Assembly (NCBI GenBank): GCA_963820375.1
Contig: CAWFZX010000028.1
Span: forward strand, 62,001-126,000
Source: AWTP1-13 sp963820375
GTDB taxonomy: Bacteria > Pseudomonadota > Alphaproteobacteria > Rhizobiales > Hyphomicrobiaceae
Reading direction: 5' to 3'
DNA length: 64,000 nt
In this document: positions 8,792 through 17,640 of the stretch, one piece after another
Layout: every line of letters begins with the position of its first letter
Position numbering within the stretch: position 1 is the stretch's first letter
Program-made: the position numbers and the translations under genes
Notes under the pieces: generated by a model
The model's database searches: none
What the model was told of the DNA's origin: nothing
The model's input: the letters and a program-made list of their open reading frames with translations, nothing else

Positions 8792-9541
8792 ATGCTCGAG
8801 ATCAAGGGCCTGGCCAAAAGCTTCGGCGGCATTGTCGTCGCAGACAATATTGATCTGTGCATGCAGCCGGGACGCATCCTGGGCCTGATCGGGCCGAATG
8901 GCGCCGGCAAGACCTCGCTGTTTAATCTCGTATCGGGGCTCTATGCACCCAATGCTGGCACCGTCGCTTTGGATGGCAAACCGCTTGACGGCCTAGCGCT
9001 GCACGAACGGGCGCGGCGTGGATTGGTGCGCACCTGGCAGCACGTGCGCCTCTTCCCCTCGCTGTCGGTGATCGACAATCTCATGATCGGCGCACGGCAT
9101 TATCCGGCGGAGTCTCTGGTGATGCTGATGTTTGCGCCGGGCCGGATCCGGTCCGCGGCCAAAGCCGCGCAAGCAAAGGCCCGGGATCTTCTCAGCCGCG
9201 TCGGTTTGCCGGATGTCGCCGAAAAGGCCATCGGTGATCTGCCCTACGGACAGCAAAAGCTCGTTGGCGTCGCCCGCGCACTGATGAATGATGCCCGCTG
9301 TCTCCTGCTTGACGAGCCGATGGCCGGAGTCGAAGGCCAGGCATATGAGGCGATGCAAAAGATCGTTCGTGAAGTCGCTGCCTCGGGCGTCGCAGTCTGC
9401 GTCGTGGAGCACAACGTCGCTTTCGTGCGCGACCTCTGTGACGAGGCGGTATTCATGTTTCAGGGCCGCATACTGGCGCGCGGCAGCATCGCAGAACTCA
9501 TCGCCAATCCCGAGCTCACCGAGCTCTATTTCGGGAGTTGA
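8792..9541 (+). CDS. livG: ABC importer ATPase, LivG type
   Basis: A 249-residue ABC ATPase. Walker A GPNGAGKTS, the LivG-type QHVRLFPSLSVIDNLMIG Q-loop region, an ABC signature in the degenerate form LPYGQQKLVGVARAL (LSGGQ replaced by LPYGQQ, normal for LivG), Walker B CLLLDEPMAGV and a switch histidine in VVEHNVAFVRDL. I chose the ATG directly after the permease stop; an in-frame start at 8747 would lie inside livM and add non-family residues. It hydrolyses ATP to drive import with the LivF-type partner. Confidence 0.9.
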   Translation: MLEIKGLAKSFGGIVVADNIDLCMQPGRILGLIGPNGAGKTSLFNLVSGLYAPNAGTVALDGKPLDGLALHERARRGLVRTWQHVRLFPSLSVIDNLMIGARHYPAESLVMLMFAPGRIRSAAKAAQAKARDLLSRVGLPDVAEKAIGDLPYGQQKLVGVARALMNDARCLLLDEPMAGVEGQAYEAMQKIVREVAASGVAVCVVEHNVAFVRDLCDEAVFMFQGRILARGSIAELIANPELTELYFGS

Positions 9542-9553
9542 GAACACTGTCGG

Positions 9554-10237
9554 ATGCTCACAATCGACAATCTGTCCGCGGCTTATGGTCCGCTGACCGC
9601 CCTGAGCGGCATCAGCCTGCAACTGGCTGCAGGGGCCCGGGTTGGCATTTTCGGTCACAACGGAGCGGGCAAGACGACACTGCTCAAATGCATCATCGGG
9701 GCGCACGCTCCAAGCGCCGGCGCCGTCCTGTTCGAAGGCCGGCCGATCGCCGCCGGTAACGTTGCAGCCACGGTGCGCTTGGGCATCGCCTACGTGCCCC
9801 AGGGCCATAACGTCTTCCCGAATCTGTCGGTGGAGCAGAACCTCAATATCTCAGGCCTGCTGTTCGACACCGCCTTCAGCAAACATATCTACGAACTGTT
9901 CCCGATCCTCAATGCACGCCGCAGCCAGCCGGCAGGTTCCATGAGCGGTGGCGAACAGCAAATGCTGGCGCTCGGCATGGCGCTAATGACCAAGCCCAAA
10001 TGGCTGCTTCTCGACGAGCCGTGCACCGGACTGGCGCCGATCATCATTGAGGCGGTCATGCGACGGTTGCTCGAGATCAATCAACGCTATGGCACCGGTC
10101 TCCTGATCGTCGAGCAGAATGTTCCAATCACCTTGCGGGCGATCGACCGCGCGGTCATTCTGAAGGCTGGCCGCAAAGTATTCGAAGGCCCGGCGCCCGA
10201 ACTCGAGGCAAAAAAGGATCTCTGGCAATGGTTTTGA
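9554..10237 (+). CDS. livF: ABC importer ATPase, LivF type
   Basis: A 227-residue ABC ATPase, slightly shorter than typical LivF (about 235). Walker A GHNGAGKTT, LivF-style YVPQGHNVFPNLSVEQNL, signature SMSGGEQQMLALGMAL, Walker B LLLDEPCTGLAP, switch region LLIVEQNV. It forms the heterodimeric motor with LivG. Its last ten bases overlap the start of the first MmgE/PrpD gene, so transport and catabolic genes are translationally linked in one mRNA. Confidence 0.9.
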   Translation: MLTIDNLSAAYGPLTALSGISLQLAAGARVGIFGHNGAGKTTLLKCIIGAHAPSAGAVLFEGRPIAAGNVAATVRLGIAYVPQGHNVFPNLSVEQNLNISGLLFDTAFSKHIYELFPILNARRSQPAGSMSGGEQQMLALGMALMTKPKWLLLDEPCTGLAPIIIEAVMRRLLEINQRYGTGLLIVEQNVPITLRAIDRAVILKAGRKVFEGPAPELEAKKDLWQWF

Positions 10238-11622
10238 GCGGGCGCACTGCGGCCGAGCAGCGTGTAGCCTGCGGCCAGGGCTTCATCGAGCTCTGCACCT
10301 GGGCGGCCATGACCTCGCTGGAGGCGGTGCCACCCGACGTCCGCCAACGCGCCTGCCTCGTCCTTGCAGATGACATCGCCGCGATCGTGGCGGCGGCGAC
10401 CGAGCCGGAAGTGGCGGCCGTGCAGACGCAGCTCGCTCGTAGCGCCGGCAGCACGCCCGTGGCCACGGTACTGGGCCGAGCGCCGTTCCGCGTCGATCGC
10501 TATACAGCCGCCGCCGCCAACGGCATGGCGATCTGCTGGACAGAACTCGACGAAGGCTATCGGCTCGTCGCCTGTCATGCGGGCGCCTACATTATTCCTG
10601 CCCTCATGGCGGAAGCCGAAGCGAGCGGCGCGCACACCCACGATGTCATCGCCAGCCTGGCCATCGCCTACGAGGTGACAGCGCGCATTGCCCACGCCTT
10701 CCCCGCGCAACCCTTGCGGGTGCATCCGCACGCCGCTTTCGCTCCGCTGGGAGCAGCCGCCGGGGTCGCCCGGCTCAGAGGCTACAACCCCACAGACTTT
10801 GCCGCGGCGCTATCGTCGGCAATGACGATGAGTCACGCCGGACCCTACAGCCACGCCCCGGCGGGTGCGCTCGCGCGCAATGCCTGGACCGCCACCGGGG
10901 CCTGGGCCGGCTATCGGGCGGCCGACTGGGCTCCGCTTGGCATTGGCGGTCTTGCGGAAACGATCTTCGATGTCATGGTGACCTGCTATGGGCATGACTG
11001 CCTGCCGGAGCGGCTTACCTCGAACCTCGGAACGGCCTGGGCGGTCAGTAGCGGCTATCATAAAATGATCGCCTGCTGCCAGTACGCACACTCAGCCGTC
11101 GAAGCAACCTTGCGCTTGCGTGCCGAAGACGCCGCACTGGCCGATCCCGCCAACATTGCAGCAATAGCGGTCGCCACGCACCCCATGGGCGAAACACTGG
11201 CAACGCGCGAGCCGCAAACGGTGCTTGCCGGAAAATTTTCCATGCTGCATGCGGTGGCGGCTACGGCTGTTTACGGCAGCGCTGGAGCAAGCGCCTTTGC
11301 GCGCAACTCGTTGTCAGATCCGCGCGTCAGCGCCCTGCGCAGCCGGGTTCGGCTGCTGCCGCATGACGACATCAAACCGTGGCCAAAGGACCGGCCCGCC
11401 AGAGTAGAGATTACTTTCACGGACGGACGGCGCATCTCGGCCAGCATCGACAGCGCACGCGGCGGGCCCGACGATCCATTCGATGAAGCGGAGCTGCGAG
11501 CCAAGATCGCAGCGCTGACTGCGGACCTCTACCCGGCGATGGCGGCTCGGCTGGCAGGACTGGCAGCCTCACGCTGCCGCTGGGCTGACGACCTGCTGGC
11601 GATGGTCGCCCAACCAAGTTGA
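10228..11622 (+). CDS. MmgE/PrpD family protein (first of two)
   Basis: A 464-residue member of the MmgE/PrpD family, which includes 2-methylcitrate dehydratase, cis-aconitate decarboxylase and iminodisuccinate epimerase. The N-terminal helical domain contains the family's active-site style segments (AAANGMAICWTELDEGY, where the usual HxxDFDD is altered, and VHPHAAFAPLGAAAG). A YHKMIACCQYAHSAVEA segment matches the family's KxYPxCxxxHPxIDA region. The altered DFDD equivalent (ELDE) suggests a substrate different from methylcitrate. It starts within the end of livF. Probably hydrates, dehydrates, isomerises or decarboxylates a di- or tricarboxylic intermediate (inference). Confidence 0.85.
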   Translation: MVLSGRTAAEQRVACGQGFIELCTWAAMTSLEAVPPDVRQRACLVLADDIAAIVAAATEPEVAAVQTQLARSAGSTPVATVLGRAPFRVDRYTAAAANGMAICWTELDEGYRLVACHAGAYIIPALMAEAEASGAHTHDVIASLAIAYEVTARIAHAFPAQPLRVHPHAAFAPLGAAAGVARLRGYNPTDFAAALSSAMTMSHAGPYSHAPAGALARNAWTATGAWAGYRAADWAPLGIGGLAETIFDVMVTCYGHDCLPERLTSNLGTAWAVSSGYHKMIACCQYAHSAVEATLRLRAEDAALADPANIAAIAVATHPMGETLATREPQTVLAGKFSMLHAVAATAVYGSAGASAFARNSLSDPRVSALRSRVRLLPHDDIKPWPKDRPARVEITFTDGRRISASIDSARGGPDDPFDEAELRAKIAALTADLYPAMAARLAGLAASRCRWADDLLAMVAQPS

Positions 11623-11675
11623 GTGAGTGAGCGCTGGCGACCGTGGCAGCGGCCAGGAGACCTCGAAACCGAACC

Positions 11676-13049
11676 ATGAGCCAAGACATCGACATTCTCG
11701 TCATCGGTGCCGGCGCCTGCGGGCTCGCGGCGGCAATCGCCGCACACGACGCCGGGGCATCGGTGGCAATCGTCGAAAAGCGCGCCTCCCCGGGCGGCAA
11801 CTCGTCGCTTTCGACGGGCTCGATTCCCGGCGCGGGGACGCGCTATCAGCGCGCGGCCGGGATCGAGGACAGCCCGGCGCGTCTGATCGCGGATCTTATG
11901 CGCATTGCCGGCGATACGGATTGCCCGGAACTTGTGCAACGACTTGCCGAACAGTCCGCAGCCACCGTGGAATGGCTGGGCGATGGCGTCGGTGTGCGCT
12001 TGTCGCTGGTCACCGCTTACAAGCACGTCGGCCACAGCGTCGCACGCTTGCATGCGCCTAGCTCTCGTCGCGGCCAGGATCTCGTCGACGACCTGCTGGC
12101 AGCCATCGAGAGACGGGCCATCCCGCTCGCGCTCGGCAACAGCGTCGACCATCTCGTCGTAGCAGGCGGTGCGGTTGTCGGGGCGTACGCCAAGACCGCG
12201 TCCGGTGACGGCTCAACCATTGCCGCCGCCAAGACCATTCTCGCCGTCAACGGCTATGCGGGCAATCCGGCGCTGGTGCAGCGATTTTGCCCGGAAATTG
12301 CCGGCGCGCCCTACTTCGGTGCGCTGGGATCGACCGGCGAGGCCGTGCTGTGGGGCGAGGGACTTGGCGCGGCATTGTCCAACATTGCTGCCTATCAAGG
12401 CTACGCTGCGGTGTCCGATCCGCATGGCAGCTTGCTATCGTGGACCACGATCGAAAAGGGCGGCATCATCGTCAATTCGGCGGGCACGCGTTTCGGCGAC
12501 GAGAGTACGGGCTACTCCGCCTTCACGCCCAAAGTTATGGCTGAGGCGGCACCGCGCTACGCAATCTTCGATCAAAGAATGTACGATGTGGCGGCCTTGG
12601 AAGAAGAGTTTGTCGAGCTTGCCAGCCGTGGCGGCTTCCATTCGGCCGAGACGCCACAGGCATTGGCGAAGCTTCTCGCCATCGATCCTGCGGCACTCGC
12701 GAAGACGGTTGCCGACGCGCAGCGGGCGGCTCGAGGCGAGGGTACCGATAAGCTGGGGCGAAAAGACTTCGGCCTCGGCCCGCTGCAGCAGCGGCTTTAC
12801 GCCTGCCGGATCGTGCCCGGCTTATTCCACACGCAAGGCGGTCTTGCCGTCGACCTCGATGGCCGGGTGCTGGACACGAAGGGCAGGCCGATCCCGAATT
12901 TATTCGCCGGCGGTGGTGCCGCCGGGGGGCTTTCCGGCCGCAGCGGCGCTGCCGGCTATGCCTCCGGCAATGGCCTGCTGTCAGCGATCGGGCTTGGCCG
13001 CCTGGCTGGGCTTGCGGCCGCCGCGGAGGTGAGGGGAGCCAGATGTTGA
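11676..13049 (+). CDS. FAD-dependent oxidoreductase, fumarate reductase/tricarballylate dehydrogenase-like
   Basis: A 457-residue flavoprotein of the fumarate-reductase/succinate-dehydrogenase flavoprotein family. The N terminus holds the Rossmann FAD motif (ILVIGAGACGLAAAIAA) and GGNSSLSTGSI, the family's substrate/FAD segment; the C terminus has the second FAD contact (IPNLFAGGGAAGGLSG, then GYASGNGLLSAIGLG). No haem-binding CxxCH is present, so it is not a complete flavocytochrome. Relatives of this size include TcuA (tricarballylate dehydrogenase) and ketosteroid dehydrogenases. I chose the ATG at 11676, giving the usual short lead before the FAD motif; a GTG at 11643 is an alternative. 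Its end overlaps the second MmgE/PrpD gene by 7 bases, consistent with introducing a double bond for that enzyme (inference). Confidence 0.8.
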   Translation: MSQDIDILVIGAGACGLAAAIAAHDAGASVAIVEKRASPGGNSSLSTGSIPGAGTRYQRAAGIEDSPARLIADLMRIAGDTDCPELVQRLAEQSAATVEWLGDGVGVRLSLVTAYKHVGHSVARLHAPSSRRGQDLVDDLLAAIERRAIPLALGNSVDHLVVAGGAVVGAYAKTASGDGSTIAAAKTILAVNGYAGNPALVQRFCPEIAGAPYFGALGSTGEAVLWGEGLGAALSNIAAYQGYAAVSDPHGSLLSWTTIEKGGIIVNSAGTRFGDESTGYSAFTPKVMAEAAPRYAIFDQRMYDVAALEEEFVELASRGGFHSAETPQALAKLLAIDPAALAKTVADAQRAARGEGTDKLGRKDFGLGPLQQRLYACRIVPGLFHTQGGLAVDLDGRVLDTKGRPIPNLFAGGGAAGGLSGRSGAAGYASGNGLLSAIGLGRLAGLAAAAEVRGARC

Positions 13050-14440
13050 CCCTGTCACGCCAGCTTGCCCGCAAGATCCGCACCATAACTTTCGCGGATC
13101 TTCCCGCAAATGTGCGCAGCAGCGCTCGCTTGCATCTGCTTGACGCCATTGGTGTCGGCTTGGCCGCGGCGGGAACCGGTGTCGGCGCGCCCTATCTCAA
13201 GGCCGCAGCAGCTCTCGGCGGTGTCGGCCTCGCCAACGTCTTGGGTTCGCGCCAGACGCGCGATGCCGCAACGGCAGCCCTGCTCAACGGCGGCCTCATC
13301 CACGGCCTGGAGTTCGACGACACGCATACCGCTTCGATCGTGCACGGAAGTGCGGTGCTCGCACCGGCAGCGCTGGCGATGGCACAAGAGGTGGAAGCCA
13401 AGGGAGAAGAGCTGCTGCGCGCCTATCTACTCGGCTGGGAGGTCCTGGTGCGCATGGGGCTGGCGGCGCCGGGCGCTTTTCAAGCCCGCGGCTTTCAAGT
13501 CACTTCGGTTGGCGGCAGCCTCGTGGCCGCGCTGCTGGCAGCCGAGCTCCTGCAGCTCGACGAGGACCGCACCGTCGCTGCGCTTGGCATCGCCCTGAGC
13601 CAGGCCTCTGGCGTATTTGAATTTCTGAGCAACGGCGCCTCGGTAAAGTCGATGCATCCGGGCTGGGCGGCACACGCGGGCCTGGTGGCGGCGCGTTTGG
13701 CAGCCGCCGGGCTGAATGGTCCCGAGACCGCGCTTGAGGGACGGATGGGGTTGTTCAACCAATTCGCCAACGCTGGTGCTGCCGCCCTCGATCGCTTCGC
13801 GGCTTCGCTGGCAACGCTGGGTCGGCATTGGCATATCACCGAGGCCGCATACAAATTCCTGCCGTGTTGTCACTATCTTCATCCATACGTAGAGGCGCTG
13901 GATCAACTCGGTTGCGTGGTCGCGGCCGACATCCGCTCGGTGCATTGTCTGGTCGCGCCCGGCGCCGCGCCGATCATTTGCGAACCGTGGTCGCGCAAAC
14001 AGGCACCCGACAGCGGACACGAGGCACGCTGGAGCCTGCCAATCGTCGTCGCCGCGCGTCTGGTCGATGGCGCGATCGGGCATGCCACGTTTGCGGCATC
14101 GCCATCACGGCCCGTTCGCGAGCTTGCCGCACGCGTGAGCTGGTCGCCCCTAGAGTCGTCCGCGTTCCCAAACCGCTTCGAGGCTGAGATGGTCGTGAAG
14201 TTCGGCGATGGCCACGAGCAGCGCTGCCGGATTGACGACGTCTTCGGCGGCGCCAGCCGCCCTGCCAGCGCCGACCAGGTCAGAGCCAAGTTCCGGGCCA
14301 ACGCCGCGCTTTGTCTCGATGCCACGGCCGTGGTCGGGCTTGAAGAGGCCATAGATGCGCTTGATCGCCATGGCTCCATTCGCCTTCGCGGCCATCTCGC
14401 ATCGCCACGCGCAGGCTCCTACTGCGGAGTGAAGTCATGA
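13043..14440 (+). CDS. MmgE/PrpD family protein (second of two)
   Basis: A 465-residue MmgE/PrpD protein. It keeps the canonical family motif HGLEFDDTHTASIVHGS (active-site DD and H), GFQVTSVGGSL, SVKSMHPGWAAHAG, and YKFLPCCHYLHPYVEA (equivalent of the KxYPxCxxxHP region). It is thus closer to the classical dehydratase pattern than the first copy, and the two are diverged paralogues rather than a recent duplication. The gene overlaps both neighbours (7 and 4 bases). Likely hydro-lyase, decarboxylase or epimerase on an organic acid feeding the operon's lyase (inference). Confidence 0.88.
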   Translation: MLTLSRQLARKIRTITFADLPANVRSSARLHLLDAIGVGLAAAGTGVGAPYLKAAAALGGVGLANVLGSRQTRDAATAALLNGGLIHGLEFDDTHTASIVHGSAVLAPAALAMAQEVEAKGEELLRAYLLGWEVLVRMGLAAPGAFQARGFQVTSVGGSLVAALLAAELLQLDEDRTVAALGIALSQASGVFEFLSNGASVKSMHPGWAAHAGLVAARLAAAGLNGPETALEGRMGLFNQFANAGAAALDRFAASLATLGRHWHITEAAYKFLPCCHYLHPYVEALDQLGCVVAADIRSVHCLVAPGAAPIICEPWSRKQAPDSGHEARWSLPIVVAARLVDGAIGHATFAASPSRPVRELAARVSWSPLESSAFPNRFEAEMVVKFGDGHEQRCRIDDVFGGASRPASADQVRAKFRANAALCLDATAVVGLEEAIDALDRHGSIRLRGHLASPRAGSYCGVKS

Positions 14441-15846
14441 CGCACTTCGACCTCGTTCTTGGCGGCGGCGAGATCCTGCTCCCGGAAGGCGCCCCTCTCG
14501 CAGCCGACCTGGCGATCCGCGATGGCAAGTTTGCCGCAATCCTAGCGCCGGGTTGCGCCGTTAGCAGCCATGAGCGCATCGACATCACCGGGCTGACGGT
14601 GTTTCCGGGTGTTGTCGATGCCCACCTGCATCTTGGGCATGGCAAGGATATTGCGCGTCCTCGCATCGCCGGCGATGCCGCCCAGGAGACCGCCGCAGCG
14701 GCCGGCGCTGGCATCACAACTTTCATTCCCTACCTGATGGCCACGGAGCCGTTTGAGGTGATCTTCGAGGAGGTCCGGGCTGTTACTGAGGCGGGCGCCC
14801 GCATCGACTTTGGTTATCATTTCATCATTTCGACGGAAGCCCAACTCGCAGGCGTGCCTACCTATGCGCGCGAGCTCGGCGCGCCCTCGTTTAAGATTTT
14901 CATGAACAACCGCGGCGGCGAGGGAAAACGCTTGGGCCTTCCCGACATCGACGACGGGTTTCTGTTCCGGCTGTGCGAGGCCGCCGCGGCAGCAGGCGGT
15001 CTGGTCTGTCCCCATCCGGAGAACATCGAAATATCCTGGGTGCTGCGGGACCGCCTGCAGGCGGGCGATCCCGACGGCAAGGGTGGGCTTGCGACGTGGA
15101 ATGCCTCACGCCCGTCCTTCGTCGAGGCCGACGCTGTCCAGCGCGCGGGCCTCGCCGCCCAGGCGGCTGGCTGTGGACTCTACATCGTCCACACCACGTC
15201 GGCGGCGGCGCTTGATGCGGCGCTCACCGCCCGTGCGCGCGGCTGCCGCATCGCCATCGAAACCTGCCCGCATTATTTGACGCACGACGTCAGCTACCCC
15301 GGAGGCGACATCGGCAAGATCAATCCGCCGTTGCGCGAAGCCGCCGACCGTGAAGCGCTCTGGGCCGGCATCGCCAACGGCGCCATCGACACGGTCGCAA
15401 CCGATCACGTCCACCGAGATCTTTCGGGCAAGACTGGCGGCATATGGCGTGCGTCTCCGGGGTGCCCGGGGCTCGAAACCCTGCTTCCCGTAATGCTCAG
15501 CGAAGGCCATTTCCGTCGCGGTATCCCGCTGCAGCGCATTGTCAAGGTATTGGCGCGCAATCCCGCGCAGGAAATGGGGCTCGGCCACTGCAAAGGCAGT
15601 ATCGTCATCGGTCATGACGCCGATGTCGCCATCGTCGATCTCAAGCAAAGCTGGACGCTTCGCCGGGATGACGTGGTCTCCTCCGCCGGCTATTCGATTT
15701 ACGAGGGCTGGGAATTTCAAGGTCAGGTCGTGCATACGCTGGTGCGCGGCCGCGCCATTTTCCGCGACAAGGCACTGATGGCTGATAGCGCGGGCTGGGG
15801 CCGTTATCAGCGACGGCGAGCGTTGCAACGAGCGGTTGCCGTTTAG
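14437..15846 (+). CDS. dihydropyrimidinase/hydantoinase-like cyclic amidohydrolase
   Basis: A 469-residue zinc amidohydrolase of the dihydroorotase/hydantoinase/allantoinase group. Metal ligands are readable in order: HLH in VDAHLHLGHG, a lysine for carboxylation in APSFKIFMN, a histidine in CPHPENIE, a histidine in YIVHTTSAA, and the catalytic aspartate in VATDHVHRD. This full set implies a binuclear active enzyme that opens a cyclic amide, imide or ureide ring. The ATG overlaps the preceding stop (ATGA). As the last gene of the operon it would plausibly produce the N-carbamoyl or amide substrate for the isochorismatase-family hydrolase (inference); the real ring substrate is unknown. Confidence 0.85.
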   Translation: MTHFDLVLGGGEILLPEGAPLAADLAIRDGKFAAILAPGCAVSSHERIDITGLTVFPGVVDAHLHLGHGKDIARPRIAGDAAQETAAAAGAGITTFIPYLMATEPFEVIFEEVRAVTEAGARIDFGYHFIISTEAQLAGVPTYARELGAPSFKIFMNNRGGEGKRLGLPDIDDGFLFRLCEAAAAAGGLVCPHPENIEISWVLRDRLQAGDPDGKGGLATWNASRPSFVEADAVQRAGLAAQAAGCGLYIVHTTSAAALDAALTARARGCRIAIETCPHYLTHDVSYPGGDIGKINPPLREAADREALWAGIANGAIDTVATDHVHRDLSGKTGGIWRASPGCPGLETLLPVMLSEGHFRRGIPLQRIVKVLARNPAQEMGLGHCKGSIVIGHDADVAIVDLKQSWTLRRDDVVSSAGYSIYEGWEFQGQVVHTLVRGRAIFRDKALMADSAGWGRYQRRRALQRAVAV

Positions 15847-15889
15847 CCACCGCGCAAGACGAGCCTCAGCTCCACGCCGCGCAGATGTT

Positions 15890-16135
15890 TCATTTGCGGA
15901 TGGCCTGCGGCCAGTAGCGCCGACGGCCATACCCGAAGGCGAGGATCCAAGCCAGTGCTCCCAGAATGAGCCAGAGCAGCCCGACGACGAGGTCCTCGCT
16001 CAGCTCCATCCGCGCGATCGCCGGCCAGATCCACCACACACCACGCAGCAGAAAGGCAAGCCACACGAGCATCAGCCCGCACCACAAGCCCGAGCGCAGC
16101 GTCAGCCCCGTCTGGCTCTGCGCCAGACGCTTCAC
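15890..16135 (-). CDS. small membrane protein coupled to the Nramp-like transporter
   Basis: An 81-residue protein starting at a GTG that overlaps the transporter's TGA stop (GTGA), so the two are translationally coupled. It has two strong hydrophobic helices (about residues 18-40 and 48-68) and basic ends (KRLAQSQTGLTLR at the start; GRRRYWPQ near the end). A longer in-frame reading from 16342 runs antiparallel through the transporter coding sequence and is not real. I recognise no family. A two-helix partner after a large transporter resembles an accessory subunit, like small TRAP or sodium-symporter subunits (inference). Confidence 0.7.
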   Translation of the reverse strand: MKRLAQSQTGLTLRSGLWCGLMLVWLAFLLRGVWWIWPAIARMELSEDLVVGLLWLILGALAWILAFGYGRRRYWPQAIRK

Positions 16136-17634
16136 CCTGCCAACCTTTTCATGATGTCGCCCCAGGAGTAGTACGCCCAGTAGCTGACCGACAGCAGCCC
16201 GGTCACGAAGCTGAACCAGAGAATGAACGTGTTCAGCCGGCTGACCTTGAATTCCGCCGGCAAGCGGCGGTTGTTGATCATGATGATCTGCAGCGAACCG
16301 ATCGAGCGATAGACGACCGCGGCGATGGCAACCATCAGCCACATGAAAAACGGCTGTTGCAGAAGGACCAGGTAGAAGCCTGCCAACACCGCAGCCGTGA
16401 CGACGATGAAGTACCAGACCCGATACGGAATCTTCCTCCCCAGGTTGGTGGTGACCGCGATGGCATCGGTCGTCGTACGGCCGATGTAGGTGTCGTAGAA
16501 GGGGAACTGCGCGTCATAAAGGGTCACCATGATGGCGATCAGCATGAGGGCGCCTGCCGCCGGCCCAAGCACGCCTTGCGCAATGGTCGCCATCTGCAGC
16601 GGCACCTCCACGCCGGTTGGTACCTTACCGGTGGTGAGGAACTCGTTGTGCAGATAAGCGTAGCCGGCGACGGAGTAGAGATAGGTCATGAGCAGGCCGC
16701 CGATCAGCGCCCACCAAATGATCAGGCTCATGCCGCCGACCTGGACCCACTGCTTCATTTTGGCGACTTCCTGCGGGTCGCCGGTGTTCCAACGCAGCTC
16801 CTGCGCCGTGATCTGCTCCGGCGGGCGCAGCACCCCCGTCACCTGCCCGGCATAGCGGCCCATGCCCCATCCCGCGGCCACGATCCAGAAGCTCACCCAC
16901 ATCAGGCTGCCACCCGGCTGATTGTACAAGGCGACAATGTCGAGAGGCGTCACGCCCTTGGTCCACTCCGGATAAAAGAACAGGATGCCGGCGTAGGCCT
17001 GCAGGATCACCCAATAGTCCATCGGCTTGGCAGCAATCAGCGTGATCGCCAGCACCAGGACGATGTTGGCCACCATGATGACCTTGAAGAACCACTCGAG
17101 AAACGCGTAGGTCCGATTAGAGAAGTAGAAGACCAGCAGCACCAGGACGAGGGCCAGCACGGCCCATATGTATTGCGGCGGCAGGGGCTGACCGAACAGG
17201 CTTAGGCCCGGCGGCGTGGAAATGCCGGTAAATCTCTGTGCGGCGATCACTGCGCCGCCCATCCAAGCCGGCCAGGCCCAGGTGAGCACGGCGGCGATGG
17301 CCCAGAACCACGGCCAGAAGCCACGCGGCGCCAGTTCGTTGGTGCCGGCGAAGAACGACCGACCCGTGCAGCAGCTATACTTGATGCACTCATAGACGAG
17401 GGCCGTTTCGACAATGACGGAAAGGACGAGGAGCCAATGCCAGCCAAGGGCGCCGCGGGCAGCGACGTTGGGCAGCAGGTAGGCTTCGCCACCGCCGATC
17501 GAGATTCCGAAATTGATGGCTTGTGGACCGACGGCAGCGATCATTCCGCCGATGGTCAGCGGCAACGGATCCGGCACTTTATAAAATGTTTGGCGATCAA
17601 TGGTCTCGCCATGAGCAGCAGAAGCTACGGCCAT
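16132..17634 (-). CDS. Nramp-like membrane transporter
   Basis: A 500-residue, highly hydrophobic protein with about 11-12 membrane helices. The first helix region IGGMIAAVGPQAINFGISIGGGEAYLLPNV resembles the GPG...GSGE motif of Nramp-family (COG1914-like) transporters, but the metal-binding DPGN of true manganese/iron Nramp proteins is absent (it reads INFG), so the cargo may not be a divalent metal. Start choice: AGGGGGG abuts the ATG at 17640 with no spacing but lies six bases before the in-frame ATG at 17634, which I prefer. It is convergent with the 3-16 kb catabolic operon and co-directional with the coupled small membrane gene. Possibly an alternative uptake or export route for the operon's organic substrate (inference). 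Confidence 0.75.
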   Translation of the reverse strand: MAVASAAHGETIDRQTFYKVPDPLPLTIGGMIAAVGPQAINFGISIGGGEAYLLPNVAARGALGWHWLLVLSVIVETALVYECIKYSCCTGRSFFAGTNELAPRGFWPWFWAIAAVLTWAWPAWMGGAVIAAQRFTGISTPPGLSLFGQPLPPQYIWAVLALVLVLLVFYFSNRTYAFLEWFFKVIMVANIVLVLAITLIAAKPMDYWVILQAYAGILFFYPEWTKGVTPLDIVALYNQPGGSLMWVSFWIVAAGWGMGRYAGQVTGVLRPPEQITAQELRWNTGDPQEVAKMKQWVQVGGMSLIIWWALIGGLLMTYLYSVAGYAYLHNEFLTTGKVPTGVEVPLQMATIAQGVLGPAAGALMLIAIMVTLYDAQFPFYDTYIGRTTTDAIAVTTNLGRKIPYRVWYFIVVTAAVLAGFYLVLLQQPFFMWLMVAIAAVVYRSIGSLQIIMINNRRLPAEFKVSRLNTFILWFSFVTGLLSVSYWAYYSWGDIMKRLAG

Positions 17635-17640
17635 AGGCAT

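Noticed and set aside
15890..16342. A 150-codon frame on the minus strand
   Set aside because: The first 69 codons lie out of frame over the transporter's coding sequence. Only the part from the GTG at 16135 is convincing as a small membrane protein.
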